Source of the DNA: an uncultured Pseudomonadota bacterium
GTDB taxonomy: Bacteria > Pseudomonadota > Gammaproteobacteria > Steroidobacterales > Steroidobacteraceae
Assembly: GCA_937920275.1 (NCBI GenBank)
Contig: CALGVD010000136.1
Span: forward strand, 1 to 64,000
DNA: 64,000 nt
Reading direction: 5' to 3'
Position 1 is the first letter of the stretch; each line of letters opens with the position of its first letter. The notes under the pieces are model-generated. The model was not told the origin of the DNA. It did no database searches and saw nothing but the letters and a program-made list of their open reading frames with translations. The translations under genes and the position numbers were made by a program. Below are positions 49,724 to 58,854 of this stretch, in pieces.

Positions 49724-50419
49724 TCAAACGGAAGACGGGTCCGCCTGCCAGGCGGCGGGATCGAGCGCGAAAGAGGTCGCCAGCAGCCGGTACAGGTCCG
49801 GGTGATGATCGCGCAGCTCGGCGGGCAAAGAAAAGAACAGTTCCGCCGATACCGCGAGGAACTCGGTGAGATCCTCCGCGCCATACGGGTCGAGCAAGGT
49901 CGGTTCGCCGCGATCCACCGCATCACAGAGTTCCGCGTAAGCCGCCTCCAGTTCGGCGTGCGCTGTGGGGTCGCCGCCCGGGCGTGTCTGCTCGAGGAAG
50001 TGGGTGAACTCGTGGATCACGACGTTGTAGCCGTCGTCACGCGTTTCGGCGTCCTGCACATCACGCCAGGAGAGCACGATGCGATCGCCGTCGATCGCAA
50101 GGCCGGAGAGCGCGCGCCAGCCCTCGGTCACCACCCCGGTGTCCTCGTCTTCGAAGGACTCCTCGACCACGAACTCATCCGGGTGCAGGGTGACGCCGTG
50201 CAGCGACTCATACCCATCGTCTGACTGCCCCAAGGTCACAAGACAGGCCTGCGCGGCGATGCTCGAACGCATCGAGTCGTCGACCTCGAGCCCCCCGGCG
50301 CCGGTGAAGGGCACGCGGCGGAGGAACGACTCGACCCGCCCGCTCAGACGGGTCTGCAGGTCGGGAGGAAGACGGCGCCAGAGGCGCACCCGCTCATCGA
50401 GCGGTCGGTCGTCGGTCAT
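49724..50419 (-). CDS. mtfA: M90-family zinc metallopeptidase, MtfA-like
   Basis: Zinc peptidase related to MtfA, which in E. coli interacts with the glucose regulator Mlc (DgsA). The 231 residues contain IHEFTHFLE, with the zinc-binding HEXXH, and a downstream EDLTEFLAVSAELFF with the third ligand Glu; AAQACLVTLG and DEFVVEESFEDED are also typical. It is last in the run pepA-valS-mtfA, 5 bp after valS. Whether it performs the MtfA regulatory role here is unknown, since no Mlc gene is in view. Confidence 0.88.
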   Translation of the reverse strand: MTDDRPLDERVRLWRRLPPDLQTRLSGRVESFLRRVPFTGAGGLEVDDSMRSSIAAQACLVTLGQSDDGYESLHGVTLHPDEFVVEESFEDEDTGVVTEGWRALSGLAIDGDRIVLSWRDVQDAETRDDGYNVVIHEFTHFLEQTRPGGDPTAHAELEAAYAELCDAVDRGEPTLLDPYGAEDLTEFLAVSAELFFSLPAELRDHHPDLYRLLATSFALDPAAWQADPSSV

Positions 50420-50424
50420 GGCGT

Positions 50425-53217
50425 TCAGAGCAGCAGCCGGACCCGGTCCGATTGCGCCTCGAGGCTGACGAGGGTCCGCTCGAACTCGGCCACCCGACCT
50501 TGCTCCTGCGCAACCACCTCGAGCGGGGCATTGCGTACGAAGTTCTCGTTGGCAAGCTTGGCGGTGGCACGCTGGATCTCTTCGCGCAGCTTTGCCGCAC
50601 GCTTATCGAGGCGCGCAAGCTCGGCTTGCGGGTCGATCAGTCCCGCCATCGGGACCAGTGCCCGCATCGCGCCGACGACGGCGAGCGCGGCGGGCGGAGC
50701 GACCTCACCGGCATCCAGGATCCGCAGACTCTCGAGGCCCGCCAGTCGGCTGAGGTACGCCCCATGGGCTGCGATACGGATACGATCCTGCGCGCTGGCA
50801 TCGTCGAGCAGCACGGGCAGCCGCCTCGCAGGACTGATGTCCATCTCACCGCGGATCTGCCGGATCCCCAGCACGAACGCCTTGATCCACTCGACATCCG
50901 TCTCGGCATCCGGATCGAGGGAGGATCCTGCCGCAGTCGGCCAACGGGCGGTCATGATCGTCTGGCCGGAGGTCGGTACGACACCGGCGAGCGGCGCGAC
51001 ACGCTGCCAGATCTCTTCGGTGATGAAGGGCATCAGCGGATGCCAGGCGCGCAGCAGCGTCTCGAGCACTTCGAGCAGGGTGCGTCTTGCGGCACGACGC
51101 TGGGCCTGCGGCAGCGAGGTGTCCTGGAGGATGGGTTTCGTGAGTTCGAGGTACCAGTCGCAGAATTCGTACCAGGTGAACTCGTAGAGCGCCGTGGCCG
51201 CGAAATCGAACCGATACTCCGCAAAGCCCGCCTCGACCTTGGCGAGGGTCTGGCCCAGCCGCGAGACGATCCAGCGGTCGGCGACGCCCGGCGTGGCCTC
51301 ACCGCTCCGCAGCTGCGGATCGAGTGGGGCGCCGTTCTCGCCCTCGGCCATCATCAGCACGAAACGCGAGGCGTTCCAGAGCTTGTTGCAGAAGTTCCGG
51401 TTGCCCCCGACGCGCGCGAGGTCGAAGCGCAGGTCCGAACTTTGGGTCGCAAGCGAGGCGAAGGTGAGGCGTAATGCGTCGGTGCCGTGCGCCTCGATGC
51501 CTTGCGGGAAGGCCTTGCGGGTCGCTTTCTCGATGCTCGGGGCGAGACGCGGTTGCATCAGTCCGGTGGTGCGCTTGCGCACGAGATCCTCGAGGGCGAT
51601 GCCGTCGACGATGTCGAGCGGGTCGATGACGTTGCCCTTCGACTTCGACATCTTTTGGCCTTCGGAGTCGCGGATCAGCCCGTGTACATACACCTCGCGG
51701 AAGGGCACCTCGCCCGTGAATTTGATGCCCATCATGATCATGCGGGCGACCCAAAAAAATATGATGTCGAAGCCCGTGACGAGCACGGCGGTGGGGTAGA
51801 ACCGCTTCAGCGTGGCGACATCGTCTGGCCAGTCGAGCGTGGAGAACGGCCAGAGCGCCGAGGAGAACCAGGTGTCGAGCACATCCTCGTCTTGGCGGAG
51901 TGGCAGATCGTCAGCGAGGCCGTGGCGGGCGCGCACCTCTTCGAGCGTGCGACCGACATAGACCCGACCGGCATCGTCGTACCACGCCGGGATCCGATGG
52001 CCCCACCAGAGTTGCCGGCTGATGCACCAGTCCTTGATGTTGCGCATCCACTCAAAATAAGTCCGCGACCAGTTCTCCGGGACGAAACGTATCGAACCGT
52101 CCTCGACGGCCTTGATCGCAGGCGCGGCGAGCGGCGCGATGCGCACATACCATTGGTCCGTGAGGTAGGGCTCGATGACCGCCCCGGAGCGGTCGCCACG
52201 CGGCACCATGAGCTTGTGCGGGTCGATGCGCTCGAGGAGGCCCGCGACCTCGAGTTCGGTCACGACCCGCTTGCGCGCCTCGAAGCGGTCGAGACCGCGG
52301 AAGCGTTCGGGCACCTCGTCGTTCATGCGTGCATCAGGCGTGAAGACGTTGATGCGGGGCAGTCCGTGACGCTCGCCGACCTCTTGATCGTTGAAGTCGT
52401 GGGCGGGTGTGATCTTCACGCAGCCCGTGCCGAACTCCGGGTCGACGTAGTCGTCGGCGATGATCGGGATCTCGCGTTCGGCGAGCGGCAGGCGCAGCGT
52501 TTTGCCGACGAGCGCGGCATAGCGTGGATCACCGGGGTGGACCGCGACTGCGACATCGCCCAGCATCGTCTCGGGTCGTGTCGTGGCGACGACGAGGTGA
52601 CCGCTGCCGTCGGCGAGCGGATAGCGCAGGTGCCAGAGCGAACCGTCCTCTTCGGTGTTCAGCACTTCGAGATCGGACACGGCGGTCTGTAGCACGGGAT
52701 CCCAGTTCACGAGCCGCTTACCGCGGTAGATCAGACCCTCGTCGTGCAGGCGTACGAACACCTCGGTGACGGTTCGCGAGAGACCCTCGTCCATGGTGAA
52801 ACGGTCGCGCGACCAATCGACCGAGGCGCCAAGCCGGCGCATCTGGCGTGCGATGGTGCCACCCGACTCGCTTTTCCATTGCCAGACCCGCTCGATGAAA
52901 GCCTCACGACCGAGACCTGCGCGGGTCAGGCCTTCTCCCTCGAGTCGACGCTCCACGACCATCTGCGTGGCGATGCCGGCATGGTCGGTACCCGGCTGCC
53001 ACAGCGCCGCATCGCCGCGCATGCGGCGGTAGCGGGTGAGCGCGTCCATGATGGTGTCCTGGAACGCATGCCCCATGTGCAGCGTGCCCGTGACGTTCGG
53101 CGGCGGGATGACGATGCAATAGCCCGGTCCGTCCCCCTGCGGCGCGAAGAGGCCGGAGGCCTCCCACTGCGCGTAGAGGCGCTGCTCGATGTCGGCAGGC
53201 GCGTAGACCTTGTCCAT
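50425..53217 (-). CDS. valS: Valyl-tRNA synthetase
   Basis: Class I synthetase of 930 residues charging tRNA-Val. [21 protein letters not shown] has the HIGH motif (HMGH), [16 protein letters not shown] opens the editing domain, [17 protein letters not shown] is conserved, and [14 protein letters not shown] lies near residue 521. The C-terminus ends in the usual charged coiled coil ([24 protein letters not shown]). It follows pepA by only 16 bp; the holC gene often found between them is absent. Confidence 0.97.
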   Translation of the reverse strand: MDKVYAPADIEQRLYAQWEASGLFAPQGDGPGYCIVIPPPNVTGTLHMGHAFQDTIMDALTRYRRMRGDAALWQPGTDHAGIATQMVVERRLEGEGLTRAGLGREAFIERVWQWKSESGGTIARQMRRLGASVDWSRDRFTMDEGLSRTVTEVFVRLHDEGLIYRGKRLVNWDPVLQTAVSDLEVLNTEEDGSLWHLRYPLADGSGHLVVATTRPETMLGDVAVAVHPGDPRYAALVGKTLRLPLAEREIPIIADDYVDPEFGTGCVKITPAHDFNDQEVGERHGLPRINVFTPDARMNDEVPERFRGLDRFEARKRVVTELEVAGLLERIDPHKLMVPRGDRSGAVIEPYLTDQWYVRIAPLAAPAIKAVEDGSIRFVPENWSRTYFEWMRNIKDWCISRQLWWGHRIPAWYDDAGRVYVGRTLEEVRARHGLADDLPLRQDEDVLDTWFSSALWPFSTLDWPDDVATLKRFYPTAVLVTGFDIIFFWVARMIMMGIKFTGEVPFREVYVHGLIRDSEGQKMSKSKGNVIDPLDIVDGIALEDLVRKRTTGLMQPRLAPSIEKATRKAFPQGIEAHGTDALRLTFASLATQSSDLRFDLARVGGNRNFCNKLWNASRFVLMMAEGENGAPLDPQLRSGEATPGVADRWIVSRLGQTLAKVEAGFAEYRFDFAATALYEFTWYEFCDWYLELTKPILQDTSLPQAQRRAARRTLLEVLETLLRAWHPLMPFITEEIWQRVAPLAGVVPTSGQTIMTARWPTAAGSSLDPDAETDVEWIKAFVLGIRQIRGEMDISPARRLPVLLDDASAQDRIRIAAHGAYLSRLAGLESLRILDAGEVAPPAALAVVGAMRALVPMAGLIDPQAELARLDKRAAKLREEIQRATAKLANENFVRNAPLEVVAQEQGRVAEFERTLVSLEAQSDRVRLLL

Positions 53218-53233
53218 GGTCGCTGACTGGGGC

Positions 53234-54730
53234 TCAGCGACGCGACGCGGCGCGTCGCAGCAGGAAGTCGGTCAGCAGCGCCACGGGTCGCCCCGTGCTG
53301 CCCTTGGCGCCGCCGCCCACATAAGCCGAACCGGCGATGTCCATATGCGCCCAGCGCAAACCCTTGGTGAAGCGCCCGAGGAACGCCCCTGCGGTGATCG
53401 CACCACCGTCACGGCCGGCGATGTTGGCAAGGTCTGCGAAGTTGCTCTTGAGTTGTTCGCCATACTCTTCGGTGAGCGGCAACTGCCAGGCGCGATCATC
53501 GGCGCGCAGGCCGGACTCGACGAGTTCGCGGGCGAGGGCGTCGTCGTTGGCCATGACGCCCGTGTGGTGCATGCCGAGGGCGATCACGCAGGCGCCGGTC
53601 AGCGTGGCGAGGTCCACCACGGCCTGCGGCTTGAAGCGGCGCGCATAGTGCAGCGCGTCGCAGAGGATCAGCCGTCCTTCAGCATCGGTGTTGAGGATCT
53701 CGACGGTGACTCCCGCGGCGCTCGTGACGATGTCGCCTGGCTTGATCGCACGGCCGCTCGGCATGTTCTCGCAGGTGGGTACGAGGCCGACCACATTGAG
53801 CGGCAGACCAAGTTCCGCGACGACCGACATCGTGGCGATGACGGCGGCGGCGCCCGACATGTCGAACTTCATCTCGTCCATCGCGCCGGGATCTTTGAGC
53901 GAGATGCCGCCGGTGTCGAAGGTGATCCCCTTCCCGACCAGCACGATCGGCGCCCGGGGACCCCGCGACGCCTTGTACTCGATGACGATGAACTTGGGCG
54001 GTTGATCGCTGCCCTGCGTGACGGCGAGGAAGCAGCCCATCTTCTCGGCGCGGATCTCCGCCTCCTCGAGGACGCGTACGCGGATCGAGGGATAACGGGC
54101 GGCGAGGGCGGTCGACTGTTCAGCGAGATAGCTCGGGGTGCAGACATTGCCCGGCAGGTTCGCGAGGTCGCGCATCATGCGAGCCCCTTGGCCCGAGGCT
54201 TGACCGTGGACGAGGCCGCGGCGGGCTGCTGCGGCGCCTGACGGGCGCACCGGACCGAACACGAGGCGCGACAGCGCGGGCGCGGCGGCCTTGGTCCCAG
54301 ATTTGAGATCGTTCACCCGATAGAGCGCGCCGTGCGCGGTCTCGGCGGCCGACCGACCGAAAAGATAGTCGTCGAGCGCCCGCGGCTCGGGACGGGTGAG
54401 TGCGATCGCGGCACTCGCCACCTTGGTGCGCGAGAGGGCGCCGACGGCGGCGGCGAGCGCGCGACGCCAGCTGCGGCGCGAGACCTCTTTGCCGCCTTGG
54501 CCGACGAGCAACAGCCGGGTGGCCTTGAGCCGCGGGAAGGCCGGCAACAGCAGTGTTTCGGCGAGGCGGCCCGGGAAATCACCGCGCTTCAGGAAGCGAC
54601 CCAAGGCGCCGTTGCACTGCCGGTCTATGGAAGCGGCCGCGGCGGAGAGCTCGCCGTTGTCGTGGACACCGACCACGAGGCAATCGACCGTGATACGGGC
54701 TGGGCTGCTGGTGAAGATCTCGAACTGCAT
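53234..54730 (-). CDS. pepA: Leucyl aminopeptidase (PepA)
   Basis: Hexameric two-metal M17 aminopeptidase; in E. coli PepA also binds DNA in pyrimidine regulation and plasmid resolution. The 498 residues show [33 protein letters not shown] with metal-binding Lys and Asp residues, and the signature [14 protein letters not shown] near residue 346. The 5' leader contains a C10 tract. It is divergent from lptF, as in many gammaproteobacteria. Confidence 0.96.
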   Translation of the reverse strand: MQFEIFTSSPARITVDCLVVGVHDNGELSAAAASIDRQCNGALGRFLKRGDFPGRLAETLLLPAFPRLKATRLLLVGQGGKEVSRRSWRRALAAAVGALSRTKVASAAIALTRPEPRALDDYLFGRSAAETAHGALYRVNDLKSGTKAAAPALSRLVFGPVRPSGAAAARRGLVHGQASGQGARMMRDLANLPGNVCTPSYLAEQSTALAARYPSIRVRVLEEAEIRAEKMGCFLAVTQGSDQPPKFIVIEYKASRGPRAPIVLVGKGITFDTGGISLKDPGAMDEMKFDMSGAAAVIATMSVVAELGLPLNVVGLVPTCENMPSGRAIKPGDIVTSAAGVTVEILNTDAEGRLILCDALHYARRFKPQAVVDLATLTGACVIALGMHHTGVMANDDALARELVESGLRADDRAWQLPLTEEYGEQLKSNFADLANIAGRDGGAITAGAFLGRFTKGLRWAHMDIAGSAYVGGGAKGSTGRPVALLTDFLLRRAASRR

Positions 54731-54809
54731 GGGGCGCTCCGCAGGGGGGGGGGTTTCGGATGACCTGCTATTCTATCGTTTCCCGGCGCTTGCCGGTCGA
54801 GGAGCGGTC
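54731..54809. promoter_or_regulatory. Divergent pepA / lptF region with G10 homopolymer
   Basis: Ten consecutive G (54744-54753) lie 13 bp upstream of the pepA ATG, read as C10 in the pepA leader. The shared AT-rich element at 54769-54776 reads TATTCT on the plus strand (toward lptF) and TAGAAT on the minus strand (toward pepA), both -10-like. With TAGAAT the pepA transcript would start near 54763, placing the C10 tract in its 5' untranslated region. GAGGAG (54799-54804) is the lptF ribosome binding site. Confidence 0.45.
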
Positions 54810-55907
54810 TTGGCGCGGATCCTGTCCCGTTATCTGCTACGCGAGGTCCTGGTCGCCTGGTTGGCGGTGACCGCCGTGCTGCTCGTGATCCTGCTGACCA
54901 ACCAGCTGGCGTCGGTGCTGGCACGGGCGGCCGAGGGCGGCTTCCCCCGCGCCGTGGTGCTCGATCTCGTCGGGCTCGGGGTGGTGCGCAATCTTGCGGT
55001 GCTCTTGCCGGTCGGGCTGCTGCTCGGGGTGATGCTGGCGCTCGGTCGGCTGTACCACGACAGCGAGATGACGGCAGTGGTCGCCTGTGGCGTCGAGCCG
55101 TTGCGCATCTATGCGCCGATCGCGCTGCTGGCGCTCGCCGTGGCGATGCTGGTCGGTTGGTTGTCGTTGCGTGCGGGACCGGAGGCGGCCGCAGGGGTTC
55201 AGACGCTGCGCAGCACGGCACTGCAGGCCGGGGAGTTCTCGCCGATCACGCCAGGCCGTTTCCGCAGTTTCGGTGGCGGCTCTGCGGTGTTCTATGCGGA
55301 ATCTCAGTCCGCGGACGGTACGCTCGAGAGGATCTTCGTCAAGCGTCGCAACGGCGATACCTACGAGATCGCGGTCGCCGAGCGTGCCCGCCACGAGATC
55401 TCCCCTGATCGAACCTTGCATACCTTGACGCTGTTCGACGGCGAACGTTACGAGGGTAAACCTGGCTCCGCAGAGTTCCGCCGCGTGCGGTTCAAGGAAA
55501 ATACGATCCCGGTGCGCGTCCCGGCGTCGTCCGCAGGGCGCTTCGACATCGAGTCGGTGCCGACTGCGACATTGCGCGGACGGGACGACCCCGAAGCGAG
55601 GGCTGAACTCGCCTGGCGGGTGGGTTTGCCGGTGATGGTATTCGTGCTCGCCTTGCTCGCGGTGCCGATGGCGCGACTGCGTCCGAGACAAGGTCGCTAT
55701 TCGCGCCTGTGGCTCGCGATCACCGTGTATTTCGTCTATTTCAGCCTTGCCTCGGCGGCGCGGGTCTGGCTGGGTCGCGAGATCGTTCCGGCGCCGCTCG
55801 GTCTTTGGTGGGTGCACGCGCTGGTGGTGATCGGGACCCTCGCGCTTCTTTTCGCGCCGGCGCAGCTGGCGCGTTGGCGCCACCGTGAACGCTTGGTGTC
55901 GGCATGA
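54810..55907 (+). CDS. lptF: LPS export ABC transporter permease LptF
   Basis: Inner-membrane subunit of the LptB2FG exporter that extracts LPS from the inner membrane. The 365-residue protein has an N-terminal membrane pair (LVAWLAVTAVLLVILLTNQ), LGRLYHDSEMTAVVACGV (coupling helix), a periplasmic beta-jellyroll with GRFRSFGGGSAVFYAES, and three C-terminal helices. The start is TTG 54810, 5 nt after GAGGAG; the track ORF from 54396 runs back through pepA. lptG follows with an ATGA overlap. Confidence 0.92.
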   Translation: MARILSRYLLREVLVAWLAVTAVLLVILLTNQLASVLARAAEGGFPRAVVLDLVGLGVVRNLAVLLPVGLLLGVMLALGRLYHDSEMTAVVACGVEPLRIYAPIALLALAVAMLVGWLSLRAGPEAAAGVQTLRSTALQAGEFSPITPGRFRSFGGGSAVFYAESQSADGTLERIFVKRRNGDTYEIAVAERARHEISPDRTLHTLTLFDGERYEGKPGSAEFRRVRFKENTIPVRVPASSAGRFDIESVPTATLRGRDDPEARAELAWRVGLPVMVFVLALLAVPMARLRPRQGRYSRLWLAITVYFVYFSLASAARVWLGREIVPAPLGLWWVHALVVIGTLALLFAPAQLARWRHRERLVSA

Positions 55908-56971
55908 CGGCGCTCGACCGCTATATCGTCCGGGCGGTGCTCGGCGGCGTCCTGATGGTGATGGCGGTGTTGCTCAGCCTCGGTGCGCTCTTCTTGCTCA
56001 TGGGGCAGCAGGACGATATCGGTGTCGGCTCCTACACGGTCTGGAACGCCGTGGCCTTCGTGGTCTCCAATTTGCCGCAGCAGGCGTGGGCGTTGCTGCC
56101 GATCGGCGCACTCATCGGCGCGTTGCTCGGTCTGGGTACGCTCGCGCGCGGCAGCGAGATCACGGTGATGCGGGCTGCAGGTCTCTCGCCTTGGCGTCTT
56201 GCGCGCGCGGTCGCCATCGCCGGTCTGCTGCTGGTGGGGATCGGCGCCGTGCTCGCGGAGACACTCGCGCCGCCGCTGCAGCAGATGGCCCGTCAACAGA
56301 AGGCGTTCGCGAAGTTCTCGGATATCAGCTTCGCCGGGTCTGGCGAAGCCTGGGTGCGCGACGGGGGCCTGATCGTGAACGTCGAGCGTCAGACCGGAGA
56401 AGGGCTGTTCGGCGGCATGATGGTCTACGAGATCGGCGCTGACGATCGGCTGCTCGCGATCGGGCGTGCGGCCACGGCGAGGGCTTCTGAGGACGGCGCT
56501 TGGCGTCTCGAGCAGTACGCCGAGAGCCGTTTCGAGGGTGACCTCGTCGAAGGCAGTCGCAGCGCAGGACGGACGCTGCAATCCAATGTCAGCGCCGCGT
56601 TCCTCGGCATCGCGGCGACCGCGCCGGGCGATCTGCCCTCCGCGTCGCTCTGGAGCATGATCCGCCACCTCGAAGCGAACGGCCTCGATTCGCGCGAGCC
56701 CACCTTCGCGTTCTGGTCGCGCATCGCGCGTACGGTGGCGCCGCTGTTCGCGGTGTTGTTGGCGCTGCCGTTCGTGTTCGGTTCGCAGCGGGCGGGCGGC
56801 GCGGGGGGGCGGATCGCGCTCGGTCTCGTGCTCGGTATCGGGTTCTTCCTGCTGCAGCAGATGATCGAGAGCGGTGCGGTGGTGTTCCGCGGTGATCCGG
56901 TGCTGCTCGCCTGGGTGCCGACCGCCGTGATGGGTGTCGCTGCATTGTTTTTGATCGCGAGGACACGATGA
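55904..56971 (+). CDS. lptG: LPS export ABC transporter permease LptG
   Basis: Partner permease of LptF. The 355 residues begin MTALDRYIVRAVLGGVLMVMAVLLSL and include LPIGALIGALLGLGTLARGSEITVMRAAGLSPW (coupling helix), a periplasmic domain from about 100 to 260, and the C-terminal FAFWSRIARTVAPLFAVLLALPFVFG and VLGIGFFLLQQM. Both ends overlap neighbouring genes by 4 bp, so lptF, lptG and the VOC gene are translationally coupled. Confidence 0.95.
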   Translation: MTALDRYIVRAVLGGVLMVMAVLLSLGALFLLMGQQDDIGVGSYTVWNAVAFVVSNLPQQAWALLPIGALIGALLGLGTLARGSEITVMRAAGLSPWRLARAVAIAGLLLVGIGAVLAETLAPPLQQMARQQKAFAKFSDISFAGSGEAWVRDGGLIVNVERQTGEGLFGGMMVYEIGADDRLLAIGRAATARASEDGAWRLEQYAESRFEGDLVEGSRSAGRTLQSNVSAAFLGIAATAPGDLPSASLWSMIRHLEANGLDSREPTFAFWSRIARTVAPLFAVLLALPFVFGSQRAGGAGGRIALGLVLGIGFFLLQQMIESGAVVFRGDPVLLAWVPTAVMGVAALFLIARTR

Positions 56972-57438
56972 CCACTCTCGTGAAGCGCACCACGCTCATC
57001 GTCCGCAGCATCGAACGCTCCGTCGCTTTTTACCGCGATGTGCTCGGGCTCTCGGTCTGGTACGACGATCGGGTGACGCTCTCCGGGGTCGGTCTCGCCG
57101 CCGGCGCGCGTGGCGACGAGACCCACCTTGTGATCATGCAAGCCTCCGATCCCGTGGTCGGTAAGATCGGGTTGCTCGAGTTCACGCGGCCGCGCCTGCC
57201 CGATCCGCCGCGTCGCGATCGACTGGGCGTCGGCGACATCATCTTCGTGATGCAGGGCGAGGATGTCGAGGGTGTCCATGACCGCGCGCTGGCCCTCGGC
57301 GCCCGCATCCATGCCGCGCCGCACCGCTATGAAGTGCGCGGTGCGGACGGCGCTATGCTGTCGATGATCTCGTTGAGTTTGTGGGATCCGGACGATTACT
57401 TCATCGAGTACAACCAGCGGACGATCTCGGGAGGATGA
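56968..57438 (+). CDS. VOC (glyoxalase/bleomycin resistance) family protein
   Basis: Soluble protein of 156 residues with two beta-alpha-beta-beta-beta modules. TTLIVRSIERSVAFYRDVLGLSVWYDD opens the first and DPDDYFIEYNQ closes the second. The metal-ligand His expected in the first strand is replaced (TLIV where LxHxxL is usual), while the final Glu is kept, so classical glyoxalase chemistry is uncertain. It overlaps lptG by 4 bp. The substrate is unknown. Confidence 0.8.
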   Translation: MTTLVKRTTLIVRSIERSVAFYRDVLGLSVWYDDRVTLSGVGLAAGARGDETHLVIMQASDPVVGKIGLLEFTRPRLPDPPRRDRLGVGDIIFVMQGEDVEGVHDRALALGARIHAAPHRYEVRGADGAMLSMISLSLWDPDDYFIEYNQRTISGG

Positions 57439-57440
57439 AC

Positions 57441-58148
57441 ATGGAGATCGAGCAGGCGACGACACAGCGGCGGGTCTGGGATCTGCCGGTCCGGCTGATG
57501 CACTGGGGATTGGCCTTATCGGTGCTCGGTGCTTGGGTCACCCGTGAACTCGAGGGGGACTGGTTTGCCTGGCACACGCGCTTCGGTTACGCGGTGCTGT
57601 TGCTCGTGACCACGCGTATCGTCTGGGGCTTCGTCGGCACCCGATATGCGCGTTTCAAGGACTTCGTGCGCGGACCCCGGGCGATCCTCGCGTACCTGCG
57701 CGCTGAGCGCAGCGGATCGGCTGCGCCGGTGACCGGTCATAACCCGCTCGGTGCGCTGATGATCCTCGCATTGCTCGGTCTGTTGCTCACCCAGTCGGTC
57801 CTCGGCTTGTTCGCCAACGACCAGGTGCTCGAGGCGGGGCCGCTATACGGCTATGTGGAGGGCGCCACGAGCGATCGGCTCACGACCCTCCACAAACAGC
57901 TTTTCGACCTGGTCGTCGTGGCCATCGCCGTCCATGTCGGTGCCGCGCTTTTTTATCTTTGGGTGCGGCGCGAGAACCTGATCTTGCCGATGATCACGGG
58001 CCGTAAGCCGGGGTCGTTGTTGTCACCCGCGGCGGAGGGGATCAGCCGATCGCGCACGCTGCTGGCGTCCGCGATCCTTGCCGTGCTCGGCGCACTGCTT
58101 TGGTGGGTCGTCGCGACCGCGCCGGAGGCGTCGCTGTTCGCGTTCTAG
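57441..58148 (+). CDS. Cytochrome b561 / Ni-Fe-hydrogenase-type b cytochrome
   Basis: Di-heme membrane cytochrome passing electrons between quinone and a partner protein. The 235 residues have four main hydrophobic segments plus a C-terminal helix. Candidate heme histidines are in VRLMHWGLALSVLGAW, WHTRFGYAVLLL, TTLHKQLFDL and VAIAVHVGAALFYL. The pattern TRIVWGFVGTRYARFKDFVRGP is typical of the PF01292 group. ATG 57441 has GGGAGG 6 nt upstream; ATG 57435 directly abuts that site. No hydrogenase or cytochrome c partner gene is adjacent, so the partner is unknown. Confidence 0.85.
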   Translation: MEIEQATTQRRVWDLPVRLMHWGLALSVLGAWVTRELEGDWFAWHTRFGYAVLLLVTTRIVWGFVGTRYARFKDFVRGPRAILAYLRAERSGSAAPVTGHNPLGALMILALLGLLLTQSVLGLFANDQVLEAGPLYGYVEGATSDRLTTLHKQLFDLVVVAIAVHVGAALFYLWVRRENLILPMITGRKPGSLLSPAAEGISRSRTLLASAILAVLGALLWWVVATAPEASLFAF

Positions 58149-58164
58149 GGGCGGGGCGGTCGAA

Positions 58165-58854
58165 TCAGGCGATGACGGTCTCGATCGAGCCGAGACCCTC
58201 GATGCCGCAAGAGATCCGGTCTTGGCGGAGCACGCGGCCGACGCCCGCCGGGGTGCCCGTGTAGATGAGATCACCCGCACGCAGTTCGTAGAGACCCGAC
58301 AGCGCTGCGATCACATCGGGCACCGCCCAGATGAGGCCGGCGAGATCGGCGTCCTGGCGTACCGCGCCGTTCACGCAGAGCCAGATACGACCCCGCGTCG
58401 GGTGACCGACCGCCGACACTGGGTGCAGCGGTCCGAGCGTCGCCGAGTGGTCGAAACCCTTCGCCGCGTCCCAGGGTTTACCCTGGGCTTTCGCTTCGGC
58501 TTGCAGGTCGCGACGGGTCCAATCGATGCCGATGCCGTAACCGAAGATGCACGCTGGCGCGGCGGCTGCGGGGATGTCGCGTCCGCCGCCGCCGAGCGCC
58601 ACCACGAGTTCCACCTCGTGATGGAAATCCGCGGTGGCGGAGGGGTAGGGCACCGCCGTTGTTTCAGGGTGCAACGCATCCGCCGGTTTACCGAAGAAGA
58701 ACGGCGCCTCGCGTTCCGGGTCGTGGCCCATCTCGCGTGCGTGCGCCGCGTAGTTGCGACCGACGCAGTAGATGCGCCGCACCGGGAACAGCGTATCGCT
58801 GCCTGCGATACGGGCCGTCACCGGCGGCGGCGCATCGAAGGCGTAGGCGGTCAC
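58165..58854 (-). CDS. Fumarylacetoacetate hydrolase family protein
   Basis: Soluble metal-dependent hydrolase or decarboxylase of 229 residues, nearest to the FAHD1/fumarylpyruvate-hydrolase type. RRIYCVGRNYAAHAREMG begins the fold. FHHEVELVVALGGGGRDIPA holds the Glu-X-Glu metal ligands, and GYGIGIDWTRRDLQAEAKAQGKPWDAAKGFDHSATLGP carries the Asp ligand and catalytic loop. LIYTGTPAGVGRV is near the end. The GTG start overlaps the stop of the S46 peptidase gene. The natural substrate is not evident. Confidence 0.9.
   Translation of the reverse strand: MTAYAFDAPPPVTARIAGSDTLFPVRRIYCVGRNYAAHAREMGHDPEREAPFFFGKPADALHPETTAVPYPSATADFHHEVELVVALGGGGRDIPAAAAPACIFGYGIGIDWTRRDLQAEAKAQGKPWDAAKGFDHSATLGPLHPVSAVGHPTRGRIWLCVNGAVRQDADLAGLIWAVPDVIAALSGLYELRAGDLIYTGTPAGVGRVLRQDRISCGIEGLGSIETVIA

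Noticed and set aside
57381-57440. Earlier start for the cytochrome b561 gene at 57381 or 57435
   Set aside because: 57381 lies in the VOC gene and 57435 touches the ribosome binding site; ATG 57441 has GGGAGG at 6 nt.
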